DNA of 64,000 nucleotides from DATFTF01 sp963825175. GTDB lineage: Bacteria; Acidobacteriota; Thermoanaerobaculia; UBA5066; Gp7-AA6. Positions within the stretch are counted from its first letter, which is position 1, and each line of letters begins with the position of its first letter. The notes beneath the pieces were generated by a model that was given only the letters and a program-made list of their open reading frames with translations, was not told the origin of the DNA and did no database searches. A program made the position numbers and the translations under genes. This document shows positions 8,309-17,557 of this stretch, in pieces. The stretch lies in the NCBI GenBank assembly GCA_963825175.1, contig CAWGSA010000002.1, forward strand, positions 1,798,001 to 1,862,000, written 5' to 3'.

Positions 8309-9646
8309 ATGAGCACCCTCGCCCCGCCCGTCACCAGCGCCGATCTGTTGCGCCGTCTCGAGGACCGCACGGCGGTCGTCGGCATCGTGGGGCTCGGCTA
8401 CGTCGGACTGCCACTCGCTCTGACCTTCGCGGAGGGCCGCTTTCGCGTCCTCGGGTTCGACGTCGACAACTCGAAAATCCAGGGATTGGCGCGCGGCGAA
8501 ATGTACATTCGTCATCTCGATGGCCGCCGCGTGGCCCGGGCCATCGGCGCCGAAAGGTTCCACGCCACGGACGACTTTCGTCGGCTGGCCGAGCCCGACG
8601 TCCTGATCGTTTGCGTCCCCACTCCGCTGACCCCGCAGCGGGAACCCGACATGAGCTATGTCGTCGGGACCTCTCAGCGAATTCGCGACTCTTTGCGTCC
8701 GGGTCAGCTGATCGTCCTGGAATCGACGACGTATCCGGGAACCACCGAACAGCTGGTGCGAGGGATCCTCGAGGAGTCGGGTCTCAAGTGCGGGGCCGAC
8801 TTCTACCTCGCCTTCTCGCCGGAGCGGGAAGACCCCGGAAACAAGTCGTACGAAACGGCGACGATTCCCAAGGTGGTGGGGGGCGTCGATGCGGTGGCTG
8901 GCGATCTGGCTCAGGCTCTCTACGACAAGGTCATCACCCGAACCATTCGCGTGTCATCGGCCCGTGTGGCGGAAGCGACCAAGCTGACGGAGAACATCTT
9001 TCGGGCCGTCAACATCGCGCTAGTCAACGAGCTCAAGATCGTCTACGACAAGATGAACATCGACATCTGGGAGGTTCTCGACGCCGCCTCCACCAAGCCG
9101 TTCGGCTTCATGAGATTCAATCCCGGTCCGGGATGGGGGGGGCACTGCATTCCGCTGGACCCGTTTTATCTGGCTTGGAAGGCCCGTGAGTACGGGGTCG
9201 TGCCCAAGTTCATCGAGCTGGCCGGGGAAGTCAATGTCGGTATGCCCGGGTATGTCGTCGAAAAAATCCAGGCGGCCTTGAACGAGCGGGGCAAGGCGGT
9301 GAAGGGCAGTCGGATCTTGATCCTCGGACTCGCGTATAAGAAGGACATCGACGATCCCCGCGAGAGCCCGGCGTTCGAAATCGTCGACGAGCTCCTTCGG
9401 CTGGGCGCCCGAATCCGTTATCACGATCCCCACATTCCGGAAGCGCCGCGAATGCGCTCGTGGCCGGACCTTCCATCGATGACCTCTTGCCCGCTGACCG
9501 CAGAGATTCTCGCCGATCAAGACGCGGCCGTGATCGTCACGGATCATTCCGCCGTCGATTACGACCTGATCCTGCGCAGCGCGGCTCTCGTCGTCGATAC
9601 CCGCGGCGTCTACCGGGCCTCCGCCCCCAACGTCGTGAAGGCTTGA
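8309..9646 (+). CDS. UDP-N-acetyl-hexosamine 6-dehydrogenase (WbpA/WecC-like)
   Basis: This 445-residue cytosolic enzyme would oxidise C6 of a UDP-HexNAc to the uronic acid using two NAD+. It has the Rossmann motif GIVGLGYVGLP (about 24-34), the conserved lysine helix EATKLTENIFRAVNIALVNE with Lys about 225, and the catalytic cysteine in GPGWGGHCIPLDP (Cys about 280). The FSPEREDPGN signature (about 169-178) favours the UDP-GlcNAc/UDP-ManNAc dehydrogenase branch over UDP-glucose dehydrogenase. A GAGGAG site precedes the ATG. It is the first enzyme gene of the long glycan operon, and its uronic-acid product is a plausible substrate for the AsnB-like amidotransferase encoded 4 kb downstream. 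Confidence 0.92.
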   Translation: MSTLAPPVTSADLLRRLEDRTAVVGIVGLGYVGLPLALTFAEGRFRVLGFDVDNSKIQGLARGEMYIRHLDGRRVARAIGAERFHATDDFRRLAEPDVLIVCVPTPLTPQREPDMSYVVGTSQRIRDSLRPGQLIVLESTTYPGTTEQLVRGILEESGLKCGADFYLAFSPEREDPGNKSYETATIPKVVGGVDAVAGDLAQALYDKVITRTIRVSSARVAEATKLTENIFRAVNIALVNELKIVYDKMNIDIWEVLDAASTKPFGFMRFNPGPGWGGHCIPLDPFYLAWKAREYGVVPKFIELAGEVNVGMPGYVVEKIQAALNERGKAVKGSRILILGLAYKKDIDDPRESPAFEIVDELLRLGARIRYHDPHIPEAPRMRSWPDLPSMTSCPLTAEILADQDAAVIVTDHSAVDYDLILRSAALVVDTRGVYRASAPNVVKA

Positions 9647-9732
9647 TGGCTTGATGGGAACGAGAGGCCGGGGGAATCGATGATTCAGGAGCCGACGTGC
9701 AGCCACGGTCTTCCGGGCGGGGAGACGACGCC

Positions 9733-10611
9733 ATGAGACCGAGCACCGGCAATGCTCTCCAACCTCGGGAGGGGCCGCCGGCGGTGCTCATCGCGCCGAC
9801 GTCGGGTTGGACCTCCCTCGGCCTGCGCGAAATCTGGGAGTACCACGAGCTTCTCTACTTTCTCGTCTGGCGCGACGTCAAGGTCCGCTACAAACAGACT
9901 GCTTTGGGCGTCGCCTGGGCCGTTCTTCAACCCACCCTGACAATGATCGTCTTCACTCTGCTCTTCGGACGGCTGGCCAAGATCGGCTCCGACGGGCTGC
10001 CTTATCCGATCTTCGCCTACGCCGGCCTTCTTCCCTGGACGTTCTTCGCCCAGGGTCTGAGCCACTCCTCGGAGAGTCTCGTGGGCTCGGCCAATCTGAT
10101 CCGCAAGGTCTACTTTCCGCGCCTCGTCATTCCCATGGCCTCGGTCTTGGCCGGTGTCGTGGATTTCGCCATCGCCTTCGTCGTCCTGATCGGGCTGATG
10201 GCCTTCTATGGCCTCTGGCCGTCGGCGCCCGTGATCTTTCTTCCCCTCCTGTCTCTCCTCGCGTTCGCGACCTCGCTCGGCGTCGGGATGTGGCTTTCCG
10301 CGCTCAACGTCGAATATCGGGACGTGCGCTACGTCGTGCCGTTCTTCGTGCAGCTCTGGTTGTTCGTGACTCCGGTGATTTATCCCTCGAGCAAGGTGGC
10401 TGCGAAACTGGCGGAGCACGGACTGCCGTCCTGGATCTTCGGGCTGAACCCGATGGCGGGGGTCGTCGAGGGATTTCGGTGGGCCCTTCTCGGAACGGGG
10501 AAGGGGCCCTGGGCCATGGTTCTCGCCAGCACCGCCGTGGCTCTGACCCTGCTCGTGAGCGGCGCCTTCTACTTCCGACGCATGGAGCGGTCTTTCGCCG
10601 ACGTCGTTTGA
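9733..10611 (+). CDS. ABC-2 polysaccharide transporter permease (Wzm-like)
   Basis: This inner-membrane subunit of about 292 residues belongs to an ABC transporter exporting an undecaprenyl-linked glycan and pairs with the ATPase encoded at 16211. Before the first helix is the conserved amphipathic entry LWRDVKVRYKQT-like segment (VWRDVKVRYKQTALGVAWAV). Six hydrophobic segments follow, with the motif FFVQLWLFVTPVIYP and the family's GLNPMAGVVEGFRWALLG. The frame is open to a GTG at 9697, but the ATG at 9733 has a GGGGAG site about 8 bases upstream and is preferred. Unusually, permease and ATPase genes are separated by six other genes. Confidence 0.9.
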   Translation: MRPSTGNALQPREGPPAVLIAPTSGWTSLGLREIWEYHELLYFLVWRDVKVRYKQTALGVAWAVLQPTLTMIVFTLLFGRLAKIGSDGLPYPIFAYAGLLPWTFFAQGLSHSSESLVGSANLIRKVYFPRLVIPMASVLAGVVDFAIAFVVLIGLMAFYGLWPSAPVIFLPLLSLLAFATSLGVGMWLSALNVEYRDVRYVVPFFVQLWLFVTPVIYPSSKVAAKLAEHGLPSWIFGLNPMAGVVEGFRWALLGTGKGPWAMVLASTAVALTLLVSGAFYFRRMERSFADVV

Positions 10612-10665
10612 CCCGAAGACTCTTCGGGCGCGGACCAGCGATCCAGGCTTCTCGAACGTGAAACT

Positions 10666-11748
10666 GTGGCATTGATCAGAGACTCCGCGGCACTTCGTCC
10701 GGCGCTGCGTCGGATTGCCGGCCCACGGCGCGACGCGGCCGGCTGCGTCGTGATCGGGGAAGTCGCCCAGGCGCATGACGGGAGCGTCGGGTCGGCGCAC
10801 GCGTTCATCGACGCCATCGCCGAGGCGGGCGCGGACGCCGTGAAGTTCCAGACGCACATCGCGGCCGCCGAGAGCACTCCGGGAGAACCCTGGCGCGTGC
10901 ACTTCAGCCGCCAGGACCGCACCCGATACGACTATTGGAAGCGCATGGAATTTTCGGAAGAGCAGTGGATCGGATTGCGGCAGCACGCCGAGGAGAAGGG
11001 GCTTTGGTTTCTGAGCTCGCCCTTTTCTCTCGAAGCCGTCCAGCTGCTCGAGCGGGTCGGCGTCGCGGCCTGGAAGGTGGCGTCCGGAGAGACCGGCAAC
11101 GCTCCGATGCTCGATGCCATGGCGGCGACGGGGCTTCCGCTTCTCGTCTCGACAGGTATGAGCCCGCTCTCCGAGATCGACCAGTCGGTCGCGCAAGTGA
11201 CCGCGCACGGACTTCCGATGGTCCTCCTGCAGTGCACGTCCGCTTACCCGTGTCCCCCGGAGAAGGTCGGCTTGAACCTGATCCCTCTCTTCCGGGAGCG
11301 GTACGGCTGCGCCGTCGGTCTCTCGGATCACTCCGGAACCATCTATCCCGGCCTGGCGGCCGCGACGCTGTCGATCGCCGCTCTGGAGGTCCACGTCACC
11401 TTGAGCCGCGAGATGTTCGGGCCGGACGTCCCCGTCTCCCTGACCACCGACGAGCTCCGTCGGCTGGTGGAGGGTGTCCGCTTCATCGAGCGAATGATCG
11501 AGAATCCTGTCGACAAGGACGCGAGCGCAAAGGAGCTCGAGCCGGCCCGCCGGCTCTTCACCAAGAGCGTCGTGGCCCGGTCGGACCTCCCGGCCGGAAC
11601 GGTTCTGCGCGAGGAGCATCTGGCGGCCAAGAAGCCGGGAACCGGCATTCCCGCGGCCCGGCTTCCGGAGATCCTCGGGGGCCGGCTCAAGAGGAACGTG
11701 GCGAGCGATCAGTTGCTGTCCGAGGACGACCTGGAGCGGCCCCGCTGA
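10666..11748 (+). CDS. neuB: N-acetylneuraminate synthase family enzyme (NeuB1)
   Basis: This 360-residue synthase condenses a six-carbon N-acyl sugar with phosphoenolpyruvate to give a nine-carbon nonulosonic acid. The TIM-barrel domain shows VIGEVAQAHDGS near residue 26, GADAVKFQTH near residue 55, STGMSPLSEI and the metal-site region VGLSDHSG. A C-terminal antifreeze-like SAF domain (about 290-360, SVVARSDLPAGTVLREEHL and KKPGTGIPAA) closes the chain. The first motif reads GEVAQAHDG rather than the common AEIGxNHxG, so it belongs to a divergent NeuB subgroup. Start is GTG with no clear ribosome site. The stop overlaps the NeuC gene, giving a compact NeuB-NeuC-NeuA cassette. Confidence 0.88.
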   Translation: MALIRDSAALRPALRRIAGPRRDAAGCVVIGEVAQAHDGSVGSAHAFIDAIAEAGADAVKFQTHIAAAESTPGEPWRVHFSRQDRTRYDYWKRMEFSEEQWIGLRQHAEEKGLWFLSSPFSLEAVQLLERVGVAAWKVASGETGNAPMLDAMAATGLPLLVSTGMSPLSEIDQSVAQVTAHGLPMVLLQCTSAYPCPPEKVGLNLIPLFRERYGCAVGLSDHSGTIYPGLAAATLSIAALEVHVTLSREMFGPDVPVSLTTDELRRLVEGVRFIERMIENPVDKDASAKELEPARRLFTKSVVARSDLPAGTVLREEHLAAKKPGTGIPAARLPEILGGRLKRNVASDQLLSEDDLERPR

Positions 11749-12908
11749 TGGCTCGGAAGGTCTGTGTCGTCGTCACGGCACGCCCCAGCTACAGCCGGAT
11801 CAAGACCGCCCTGCAGGCCATCGCCTCCCGGGCGGATCTCGAGCTCCAGCTGGTCGTGGCGGCCTCGGCGCTTCTGGACCGCTACGGGACGGCGGTGCGC
11901 TACATCGAGGAGGACGGCTTCGAGATCGCGGCGCGCGTCTACATGGTGCTCGAAGGAGAGAACCTCACCGGGATGGCGAAGACGACGGGCTTGGGCTTGC
12001 TCGAGCTCGCCACGGTCTTCGACAACCTGCGCCCGGACGTGGTTGTGACGATCGCGGACCGGTACGAGACGCTGGCGACGGCGGTGGCCGCCTCCTACAT
12101 GAACATCCCGGTGGCCCACGTTCAGGGCGGGGAGATCACGGGTTCGATCGACGAGAAAGTCCGGCACGCCGTCACGAAGTTGTCCAACCTGCACTTTGCG
12201 TCCACCCGAAGGGCCGCCGAACGGATCGTGCGCATGGGCGAGGAGCCGGCCACCGTTTTCGTCACGGGGTGTCCGTCCATCGACCTCGCCGCGGAGGTGG
12301 CCAGATCGCCCCGACTCGATTTCGATCCCTTCGAGAGATACGGCGGCGTCGGCGAACGGCTCGATCTGTCCGGCGGCTATTTGGTCGTCATGCAGCATCC
12401 GGTCACCACGGAGTACGAGAGTGCCCGCCAGCAGACATCCGAAACGCTCCGCGCGGTGCACGAGCTCGGATTGCCGGCCTTCTGGTTCTGGCCCAACGTC
12501 GACGCGGGCTCGGACGGAACGTCCAATGCGATCCGCGCGTTCCGCGAGGCGCAGCGGCCGATGAAGATCCACTTCTTCAAGAATTTCGCACCGACCGATT
12601 TCCTGCGCCTGATCCACAACAGCCGCTGCCTCGTGGGCAACTCCAGCGTGGGCATCCGGGAATCCTCGTTCCTCGGCGTTCCGGTGGTGAACATCGGGAC
12701 GCGCCAGAGCGGGCGCGACCGGGGGAAGAACGTCCTCGACGTCGGTTACGGACAGGAGGAGGTTCTCGACGGAATCCGCCGGCAACTCTCCAACGGAAGG
12801 TACGCGTCGGATCCGATGTACGGGAACGGACGAGCGGGGGAGCGAATCGCCGAGTGCCTGGCGACGGCCCCATTGACGATCGAGAAGCGGCTGGTCGACG
12901 CCTCATGA
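11748..12908 (+). CDS. neuC: UDP-N-acetylglucosamine 2-epimerase, hydrolysing (NeuC/LegG)
   Basis: This 386-residue enzyme releases ManNAc, or a 2-epimerised bacillosamine-type sugar, from its nucleotide, feeding the synthase. It starts MARKVCVVVTARPSYSRIKT, the classic start of hydrolysing 2-epimerases, then VTIADRYETLATAVAASYMN, VQGGEITGSIDEKVRHAVTKL and CLVGNSSVGIRESSFLGVPVVNIG, all family signatures of the GT-B-like epimerase fold. The ATG overlaps the stop of the synthase, and its own stop overlaps the cytidylyltransferase start. Only one NeuC is present in the window although there are two NeuB and two NeuA, so it may serve both pathways. Confidence 0.92.
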   Translation: MARKVCVVVTARPSYSRIKTALQAIASRADLELQLVVAASALLDRYGTAVRYIEEDGFEIAARVYMVLEGENLTGMAKTTGLGLLELATVFDNLRPDVVVTIADRYETLATAVAASYMNIPVAHVQGGEITGSIDEKVRHAVTKLSNLHFASTRRAAERIVRMGEEPATVFVTGCPSIDLAAEVARSPRLDFDPFERYGGVGERLDLSGGYLVVMQHPVTTEYESARQQTSETLRAVHELGLPAFWFWPNVDAGSDGTSNAIRAFREAQRPMKIHFFKNFAPTDFLRLIHNSRCLVGNSSVGIRESSFLGVPVVNIGTRQSGRDRGKNVLDVGYGQEEVLDGIRRQLSNGRYASDPMYGNGRAGERIAECLATAPLTIEKRLVDAS

Positions 12909-13666
12909 CGACGCGCTCCGAGAATGCATTCGGCCGTCTTTCCCGCCCGGCGCGCGTGCTGGGCCTGGTCCCGGCGCGGGGCGGCTCCAAGGGCGTGCCC
13001 CGAAAGAACATTCGCCCGCTCCACGGTCGACCACTGCTCCAATACACGGCCGAGGCGGCTCGCGCTGCGCGGCGGCTGGAGCGGGTCGTCTTGAGCACCG
13101 AAGACGAAGAGATCGCGCAGATTGGCCGGTCCTGCGGGCTGGAAGTGCCCTTTCTCCGGCCCGACGAGCTCGCTCTCGACGAGACGCCGATGCTCCCTGT
13201 CGTCGTCCACGCTCTGCGGTGGCTGGAAGAGCGCGGCGACGTTTTCGACGCGGTCTGCCTTCTTCAGCCGACCAACCCGCTCCGGCGGCCCGAGGACATC
13301 GATGCCTGTATCGAGGTCCTCGAGCAAAAGGACGCGGACGCCGTGGTGACGGTGCTGCCCGTTCCCGCGGAATACAACCCGCACTGGGTCTACTTCCAGT
13401 GCGAGGACGGATGCATCCATCTGGCGACCGGCGAGGCCGCGCCGATTGGACGGCGGCAGGACCTTCCACCCGCGTATCACAGGGAAGGCTCGGTCTACGT
13501 CGTGCGCCGGGACGTCGTCCTGCAGCAGAACAGTCTCTACGGCCGGCACCTGGTCGGCTATGAGATCGACGCCCGTCGCAGCGTCAACGTGGATTCGCTC
13601 GCCGACTGGGCCAGAGCGGAGCAGCTCCTGGGCGAAGACGCGGCGCAGCGGGCGGGAGCCCGTTGA
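12905..13666 (+). CDS. neuA: CMP-nonulosonic acid synthetase (NeuA1)
   Basis: This cytidylyltransferase of 253 residues activates a nonulosonic acid with CTP. The nucleotide-binding start LGLVPARGGSKGVPRKNIRPL (about 18-38), then LSTEDEEIAQI, CLLQPTNPLRRPEDID and ARRSVNVDSLADW near the C-terminus fit the NeuA/LegF family. The enzyme has the single catalytic domain only. The ATG overlaps the NeuC stop by 4 bases. It differs in sequence from the second cytidylyltransferase at 32880, suggesting two different acids or a divided pathway. Confidence 0.9.
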   Translation: MTTRSENAFGRLSRPARVLGLVPARGGSKGVPRKNIRPLHGRPLLQYTAEAARAARRLERVVLSTEDEEIAQIGRSCGLEVPFLRPDELALDETPMLPVVVHALRWLEERGDVFDAVCLLQPTNPLRRPEDIDACIEVLEQKDADAVVTVLPVPAEYNPHWVYFQCEDGCIHLATGEAAPIGRRQDLPPAYHREGSVYVVRRDVVLQQNSLYGRHLVGYEIDARRSVNVDSLADWARAEQLLGEDAAQRAGAR

Positions 13667-13668
13667 CC

Positions 13669-15432
13669 ATGTGCGGGATTGCGGGCATCGCAGGCAATGG
13701 CGCAGCGGCCCGGGAGCGGCTCGTGGCGATGACGGCTGCCCAGCAGCACCGCGGCCCCGACGGGCAGGGGACGTGGAGTGATCCGAGCGGCCTCTGTCGG
13801 CTGGGCCACGCTCGCCTCGCCATCATCGATCTGTCTCCGGGCGGTCGCCAGCCCATGGCGAGCGCGGACGGTCGCTGGCACATCGCGTTCAACGGCGAGG
13901 TCTACAACTACCGGGAGCTTCGGGATCAGCTCTCCGAGTACCCCTTTCAGACCCAGACCGACACCGAGGTGGTCCTGGCGGCGTGGGCGCGCTGGGGGCC
14001 GGCCTGCCTCGACCGCTTCCTCGGGATGTTCGCCTTCCTGATCTGGGACGGCCGGGAGCGTCGCCTGATCGCCGTGCGCGACCGCTTCGGAGTCAAACCG
14101 CTCTACTGGGTCGAATCACCCGGGGGCGAACTGCTTCTCGCGAGCGAGATCAAAGCGCTGCAGGCCGCCGGCGTCGGTCTCGAACCGGACGCCGCGACCT
14201 GGGCGAGCTACCTCACGGCCGGGCTGTTGGATCACGGGGAGGAGACGTTCTGGCAGGGTGTTCGTTCGCTGCCTCCCGGCCATCTTCTCGTGTGGCGCGG
14301 CGGGCGCACCGAGGTCGCCAGATGGTACGACTTGCCGGAACGGGTCGGCTCCTCGTGCGACACGCGCTCCGAGGAGCTCGTCTGCGATGAATACCAGGCG
14401 CTGCTGGAAGAGAGCGTCCGCCTGCGGTTCCGGGCCGACGTGCCCGTCGGGATCAATCTTTCCGGCGGCCTTGATTCCTCCGTTCTTCTTGGCCTCGTCA
14501 GGGCCGTACAGGGGCCCGAGAGCGACGTCAAGGCCTTCACTTTCGTCACCGGGGATCCGGCCTACGACGAGCTGCCGTGGGTGCGCCAGACGCTCGGCCG
14601 CACGCGGCATCCGTCGATCGTCGCCCATCTCGCAGCAGGTGACGTCCCGGCGCTGGCCGAGTCCGTGGCCGCCTTCCAGGACGAGCCCTTCGGCGGCCTG
14701 CCCACTCTTGCGTATGCGCGCCTGTTCGAGGCCGCGCGTGAGGCAGGCGTCGTCGTGCTTCTGGACGGCCAGGGGATGGACGAGCAGTGGGCGGGCTACG
14801 ACTATTATGCGGCGCCGGTCGCCGGATCTGCGCCGTCCCTCGTTCAGGGCACTCGGGGACCCGTCACGCGGACCGAGTGTCTCGCTGCCGAATTCCGGGC
14901 GCTCGCCCGACCCTTCGAGCCGTCGCGACCCTTCGGCGACCGGCTGCGTGACCTGCAATGGCGGGACATTCGCTTCACGAAGCTGCCCCGTGCTCTGCGT
15001 TACGGCGACCGGGTCTCGATGCGCGTCTCCCGGGAGCTTCGCGAACCCTTCCTCGACCACCGCTTGGTCGAGCTGGCGCTGCGGCAGCCAGCGCAGCGCA
15101 AGATCCGAGGGGGACAGACGAAATGGATGCTGCGGCGGATCATCGACCGGCTGTTGCCCGAAGGGGTCGTCGGGGCGCCCAAACGGCCCCTGCAAACACC
15201 CCAGCGCGAATGGCTTCGCGGCCCTCTGCGCGCCTGGGCTGGCGAACGGATCGAAGCCGCCGTGGATCAACGCGGTGGGTCCTGGCTGGACGCCCGGGCC
15301 GTCCGCGCCGCCTGGCGCGCATACGTGGACCACGGGTCGGACAACAGCTTCTTCGTGTGGCAATGGGTCGGTCTCGGCCTGGCGGGGCAAAGGCTGACGG
15401 GACAACGGGAAGTGGTCGGCGGCCGTGGCTGA
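13669..15432 (+). CDS. asparagine synthase-type glutamine amidotransferase (AsnB/WbpS-like)
   Basis: This 587-residue protein pairs an N-terminal glutaminase domain with an AMP-forming synthetase domain. The nucleophile Cys2 follows the initiator (MCGIAGIAG), so the ATG at 13669 must be the start, not the upstream in-frame TTG. RLAIIDLSPGGRQPM and FNGEVYNYRELR mark the glutaminase. The ATP-pyrophosphatase loop is NLSGGLDSSVLLGL (about residue 264). In surface-glycan clusters such enzymes amidate a uronic acid carboxylate. With the UDP-HexNAc dehydrogenase in the same operon, the likely product is a uronamide-containing sugar (inference). The last 8 bases overlap the next gene. Confidence 0.88.
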   Translation: MCGIAGIAGNGAAARERLVAMTAAQQHRGPDGQGTWSDPSGLCRLGHARLAIIDLSPGGRQPMASADGRWHIAFNGEVYNYRELRDQLSEYPFQTQTDTEVVLAAWARWGPACLDRFLGMFAFLIWDGRERRLIAVRDRFGVKPLYWVESPGGELLLASEIKALQAAGVGLEPDAATWASYLTAGLLDHGEETFWQGVRSLPPGHLLVWRGGRTEVARWYDLPERVGSSCDTRSEELVCDEYQALLEESVRLRFRADVPVGINLSGGLDSSVLLGLVRAVQGPESDVKAFTFVTGDPAYDELPWVRQTLGRTRHPSIVAHLAAGDVPALAESVAAFQDEPFGGLPTLAYARLFEAAREAGVVVLLDGQGMDEQWAGYDYYAAPVAGSAPSLVQGTRGPVTRTECLAAEFRALARPFEPSRPFGDRLRDLQWRDIRFTKLPRALRYGDRVSMRVSRELREPFLDHRLVELALRQPAQRKIRGGQTKWMLRRIIDRLLPEGVVGAPKRPLQTPQREWLRGPLRAWAGERIEAAVDQRGGSWLDARAVRAAWRAYVDHGSDNSFFVWQWVGLGLAGQRLTGQREVVGGRG

Positions 15433-16180
15433 TCCCGCGACTGGAGGCGCGCTCCCCTCCTGGACATCCTTCGAGAGGGTCTACCTCTGCACCGAGCCCT
15501 TTCTTCCGCCTTTGCACAAGATCGTCCGACGGCGCCTGCGCGCGTTGGCTGTCGGCCGGGGACACTCTCCGGCGTTCCTCGACGTCGGGGGACGCAAGTC
15601 GCACTACACGATCGGTGTGCCCGCCGTCATCACCATCAGCGACCTTCCGCGGGAGACCTCGCTTCAAGAGAAGCTGCACCTGGGCATCAACGACGGGATT
15701 CGGCAGCAGACCCTCAGTCGCCGGAGCAACGTCGCGACCGTGCTTTACGACGACATGACGCGCTCGACTCTGCCCGACGCCGCGTTCGACGCGGTCGTCG
15801 CGGTGGAAGTGCTCGAACACGTCGAGGACGACGCCGCCTTCGTGCGGCACGTGCACCGGGTGCTCAAGCCGGGCGGGACATTTCTGATGACGACTCCCAA
15901 CGGAGACGTGGTTCCCAATAAGAATCCGGACCACCAGAGGCATTACACGCGGCGCCAGCTCACGGAGCGTCTCGAGTCCTGTTTTCCACGGGTCCGCGTG
16001 GAGTACGCGGTGCGCGCCGGGTCCTGGCGCAGCATGGGACTTCGCTCCTGGTCGCCCCGGCATCCGGTTCGGACGGCGATGAGCGTGCTCGGCAACGTCG
16101 TCAATACATGGCAGTCCAAGCGTCTGGATCCGCGCAAGGCCGCGGGAACCCGCCACTTGATCGCAATGGCTGAAAAATGA
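15425..16180 (+). CDS. class I SAM-dependent methyltransferase
   Basis: This protein of 251 residues has a GTG start overlapping the amidotransferase gene. It carries a class I methyltransferase core: the glycine-rich site is reduced to AFLDVGGRKSHY (about 52-63), followed by FDAVVAVEVLEHVEDDAAFVRHVHRVLKPGG (within about 118-150), a typical SAM-binding and post-binding region. The C-terminal part is basic. It sits directly before the ATPase subunit of the exporter. In ABC-type O-antigen systems, methyltransferases next to wzt often cap the non-reducing end of the chain. That role is possible here but not shown by sequence. Confidence 0.8.
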   Translation: MADPATGGALPSWTSFERVYLCTEPFLPPLHKIVRRRLRALAVGRGHSPAFLDVGGRKSHYTIGVPAVITISDLPRETSLQEKLHLGINDGIRQQTLSRRSNVATVLYDDMTRSTLPDAAFDAVVAVEVLEHVEDDAAFVRHVHRVLKPGGTFLMTTPNGDVVPNKNPDHQRHYTRRQLTERLESCFPRVRVEYAVRAGSWRSMGLRSWSPRHPVRTAMSVLGNVVNTWQSKRLDPRKAAGTRHLIAMAEK

Positions 16181-16210
16181 AGAAACCTCCGACCCCGGTC
16201 CCTCCGCAGC

Positions 16211-17485
16211 ATGACTGACGCCGCGATCGTCGCCCGAGGGCTGTCCAAGCGGTATCGCATTGGCGAGAAGCGGGCGGCCTATAAGACGCTTCGAGACACG
16301 ATCTCCTCCTTTGCCACCTCGGCCTGGCGGCGGGAACGAACAGCCGGCAACGGGGGAGCGTCGCCCGGGGACAACATGGTCTGGGCTCTGCGAGACGTCT
16401 CGTTCGAGGTCCGTCCGGGCGAGGTGGTCGGGGTCATCGGACGCAACGGCGCGGGCAAGAGCACGCTCTTGAAGGTGCTCTCCCGGATCACCGAGCCCAC
16501 GGGGGGAGAAGCGGTCATTCGAGGGCGCGTCGGCAGTCTGCTGGAAGTGGGCACGGGCTTCCACCAGGAGCTCACGGGGCGCGAAAACACCTACTTGAAC
16601 GGCGCCATTCTCGGCATGCGCCGGAGGGAGATCGACCAGAAGCTCGACGAGATCGTGGAGTTCGCCGAGCTGAGCCGTTTCATCGACACTCCGGTGAAGC
16701 ACTACTCGAGCGGGATGTACCTGCGTCTCGCCTTCGCCGTCGCGGCGCACATGCAGACGGAGATTTTGCTGGTGGATGAGGTGCTCGCGGTCGGCGACAT
16801 GCGTTTCCAGAAGCGGTGCCTGGGGAAGATGGAGAGCGTCGCGGCCGAGGGACGGACGGTGCTCTTCGTCAGCCACAACCTGGGCGCCTTGAAGGAGCTG
16901 TGCCAGACCGCCCTTCTTCTGGAAGGAGGCACGGTCGCCCACCGGGGACCGGTGGTCGAGGCTCTTGCCCGGTATACCGGGGCGTTCGGAGCTCCTCCCG
17001 ACAGCACGGCGTCCCGAGGAACAATGTGGAGCGGGCTTCGCATCTCCGGCCGCAACGGCGATGTCTTCAAGCCGATTCTCTCCGGCGAGCCCTTCGCGGC
17101 CGATGTCGATCTACGGGTGGAGGGCGACTACAGCAACGCGCGTCTGTACTGTCTGATCGACAACTCGGCCGGGGATCATCTCCTTCACCATTTCATCGGC
17201 GAGAACGAGGTCAGCCCCAAGGGCCTGACCGCGGGCCGGTACCGGGTTCGCGTGCACTTCCCGCCACTGTGGGTGATTCCCGACGTCTACACGCTCTCCT
17301 TCAAGCTGTTCGCGCGGAATCGGTCGGGGCGTGAGGAGACGCATTTTTCCGAGCGACTGCTCCTGAACGTGACCGACGACACGGAGCAGTCCGTCGGGCG
17401 CGTGAAGGCCATCCTCATTCCGCCGCTGCAATGGGAGCTGTCTCTCGCGTCGAGCGGCGATGAGGAAGTCCCCTCGACGAGTTGA
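16211..17485 (+). CDS. wzt: ABC transporter ATPase with C-terminal carbohydrate-binding domain (Wzt)
   Basis: This 424-residue protein is the ATPase partner of the Wzm-like permease. The ATPase domain (about 1-250) has Walker A GRNGAGKST (about 77-85), signature YSSGMYLRLAFA and Walker B ILLVDEVLAVGD. The extra 160-residue C-terminal domain is beta-rich and matches the Wzt-C type that recognises a terminal modification on the glycan. This makes it likely that the exported chain is end-capped, perhaps by one of the methyltransferases or by a nonulosonic acid. The start is ATG 31 bases after the methyltransferase stop. Confidence 0.92.
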   Translation: MTDAAIVARGLSKRYRIGEKRAAYKTLRDTISSFATSAWRRERTAGNGGASPGDNMVWALRDVSFEVRPGEVVGVIGRNGAGKSTLLKVLSRITEPTGGEAVIRGRVGSLLEVGTGFHQELTGRENTYLNGAILGMRRREIDQKLDEIVEFAELSRFIDTPVKHYSSGMYLRLAFAVAAHMQTEILLVDEVLAVGDMRFQKRCLGKMESVAAEGRTVLFVSHNLGALKELCQTALLLEGGTVAHRGPVVEALARYTGAFGAPPDSTASRGTMWSGLRISGRNGDVFKPILSGEPFAADVDLRVEGDYSNARLYCLIDNSAGDHLLHHFIGENEVSPKGLTAGRYRVRVHFPPLWVIPDVYTLSFKLFARNRSGREETHFSERLLLNVTDDTEQSVGRVKAILIPPLQWELSLASSGDEEVPSTS

Positions 17486-17557
17486 AACGCGAAAAATGAG
17501 ATTGCGACAGACACCCCGAGCGATTCGGGAACGCCGGCCGTCTCCCCGACGGAATCC

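Noticed and set aside
9685..11619. A 644-residue minus-strand open frame opposite the Wzm and NeuB genes
   Set aside because: No recognisable domain, rich in Arg/His/Gly/Glu, and antisense to two well-identified genes. Shadow frame of GC-rich codons.
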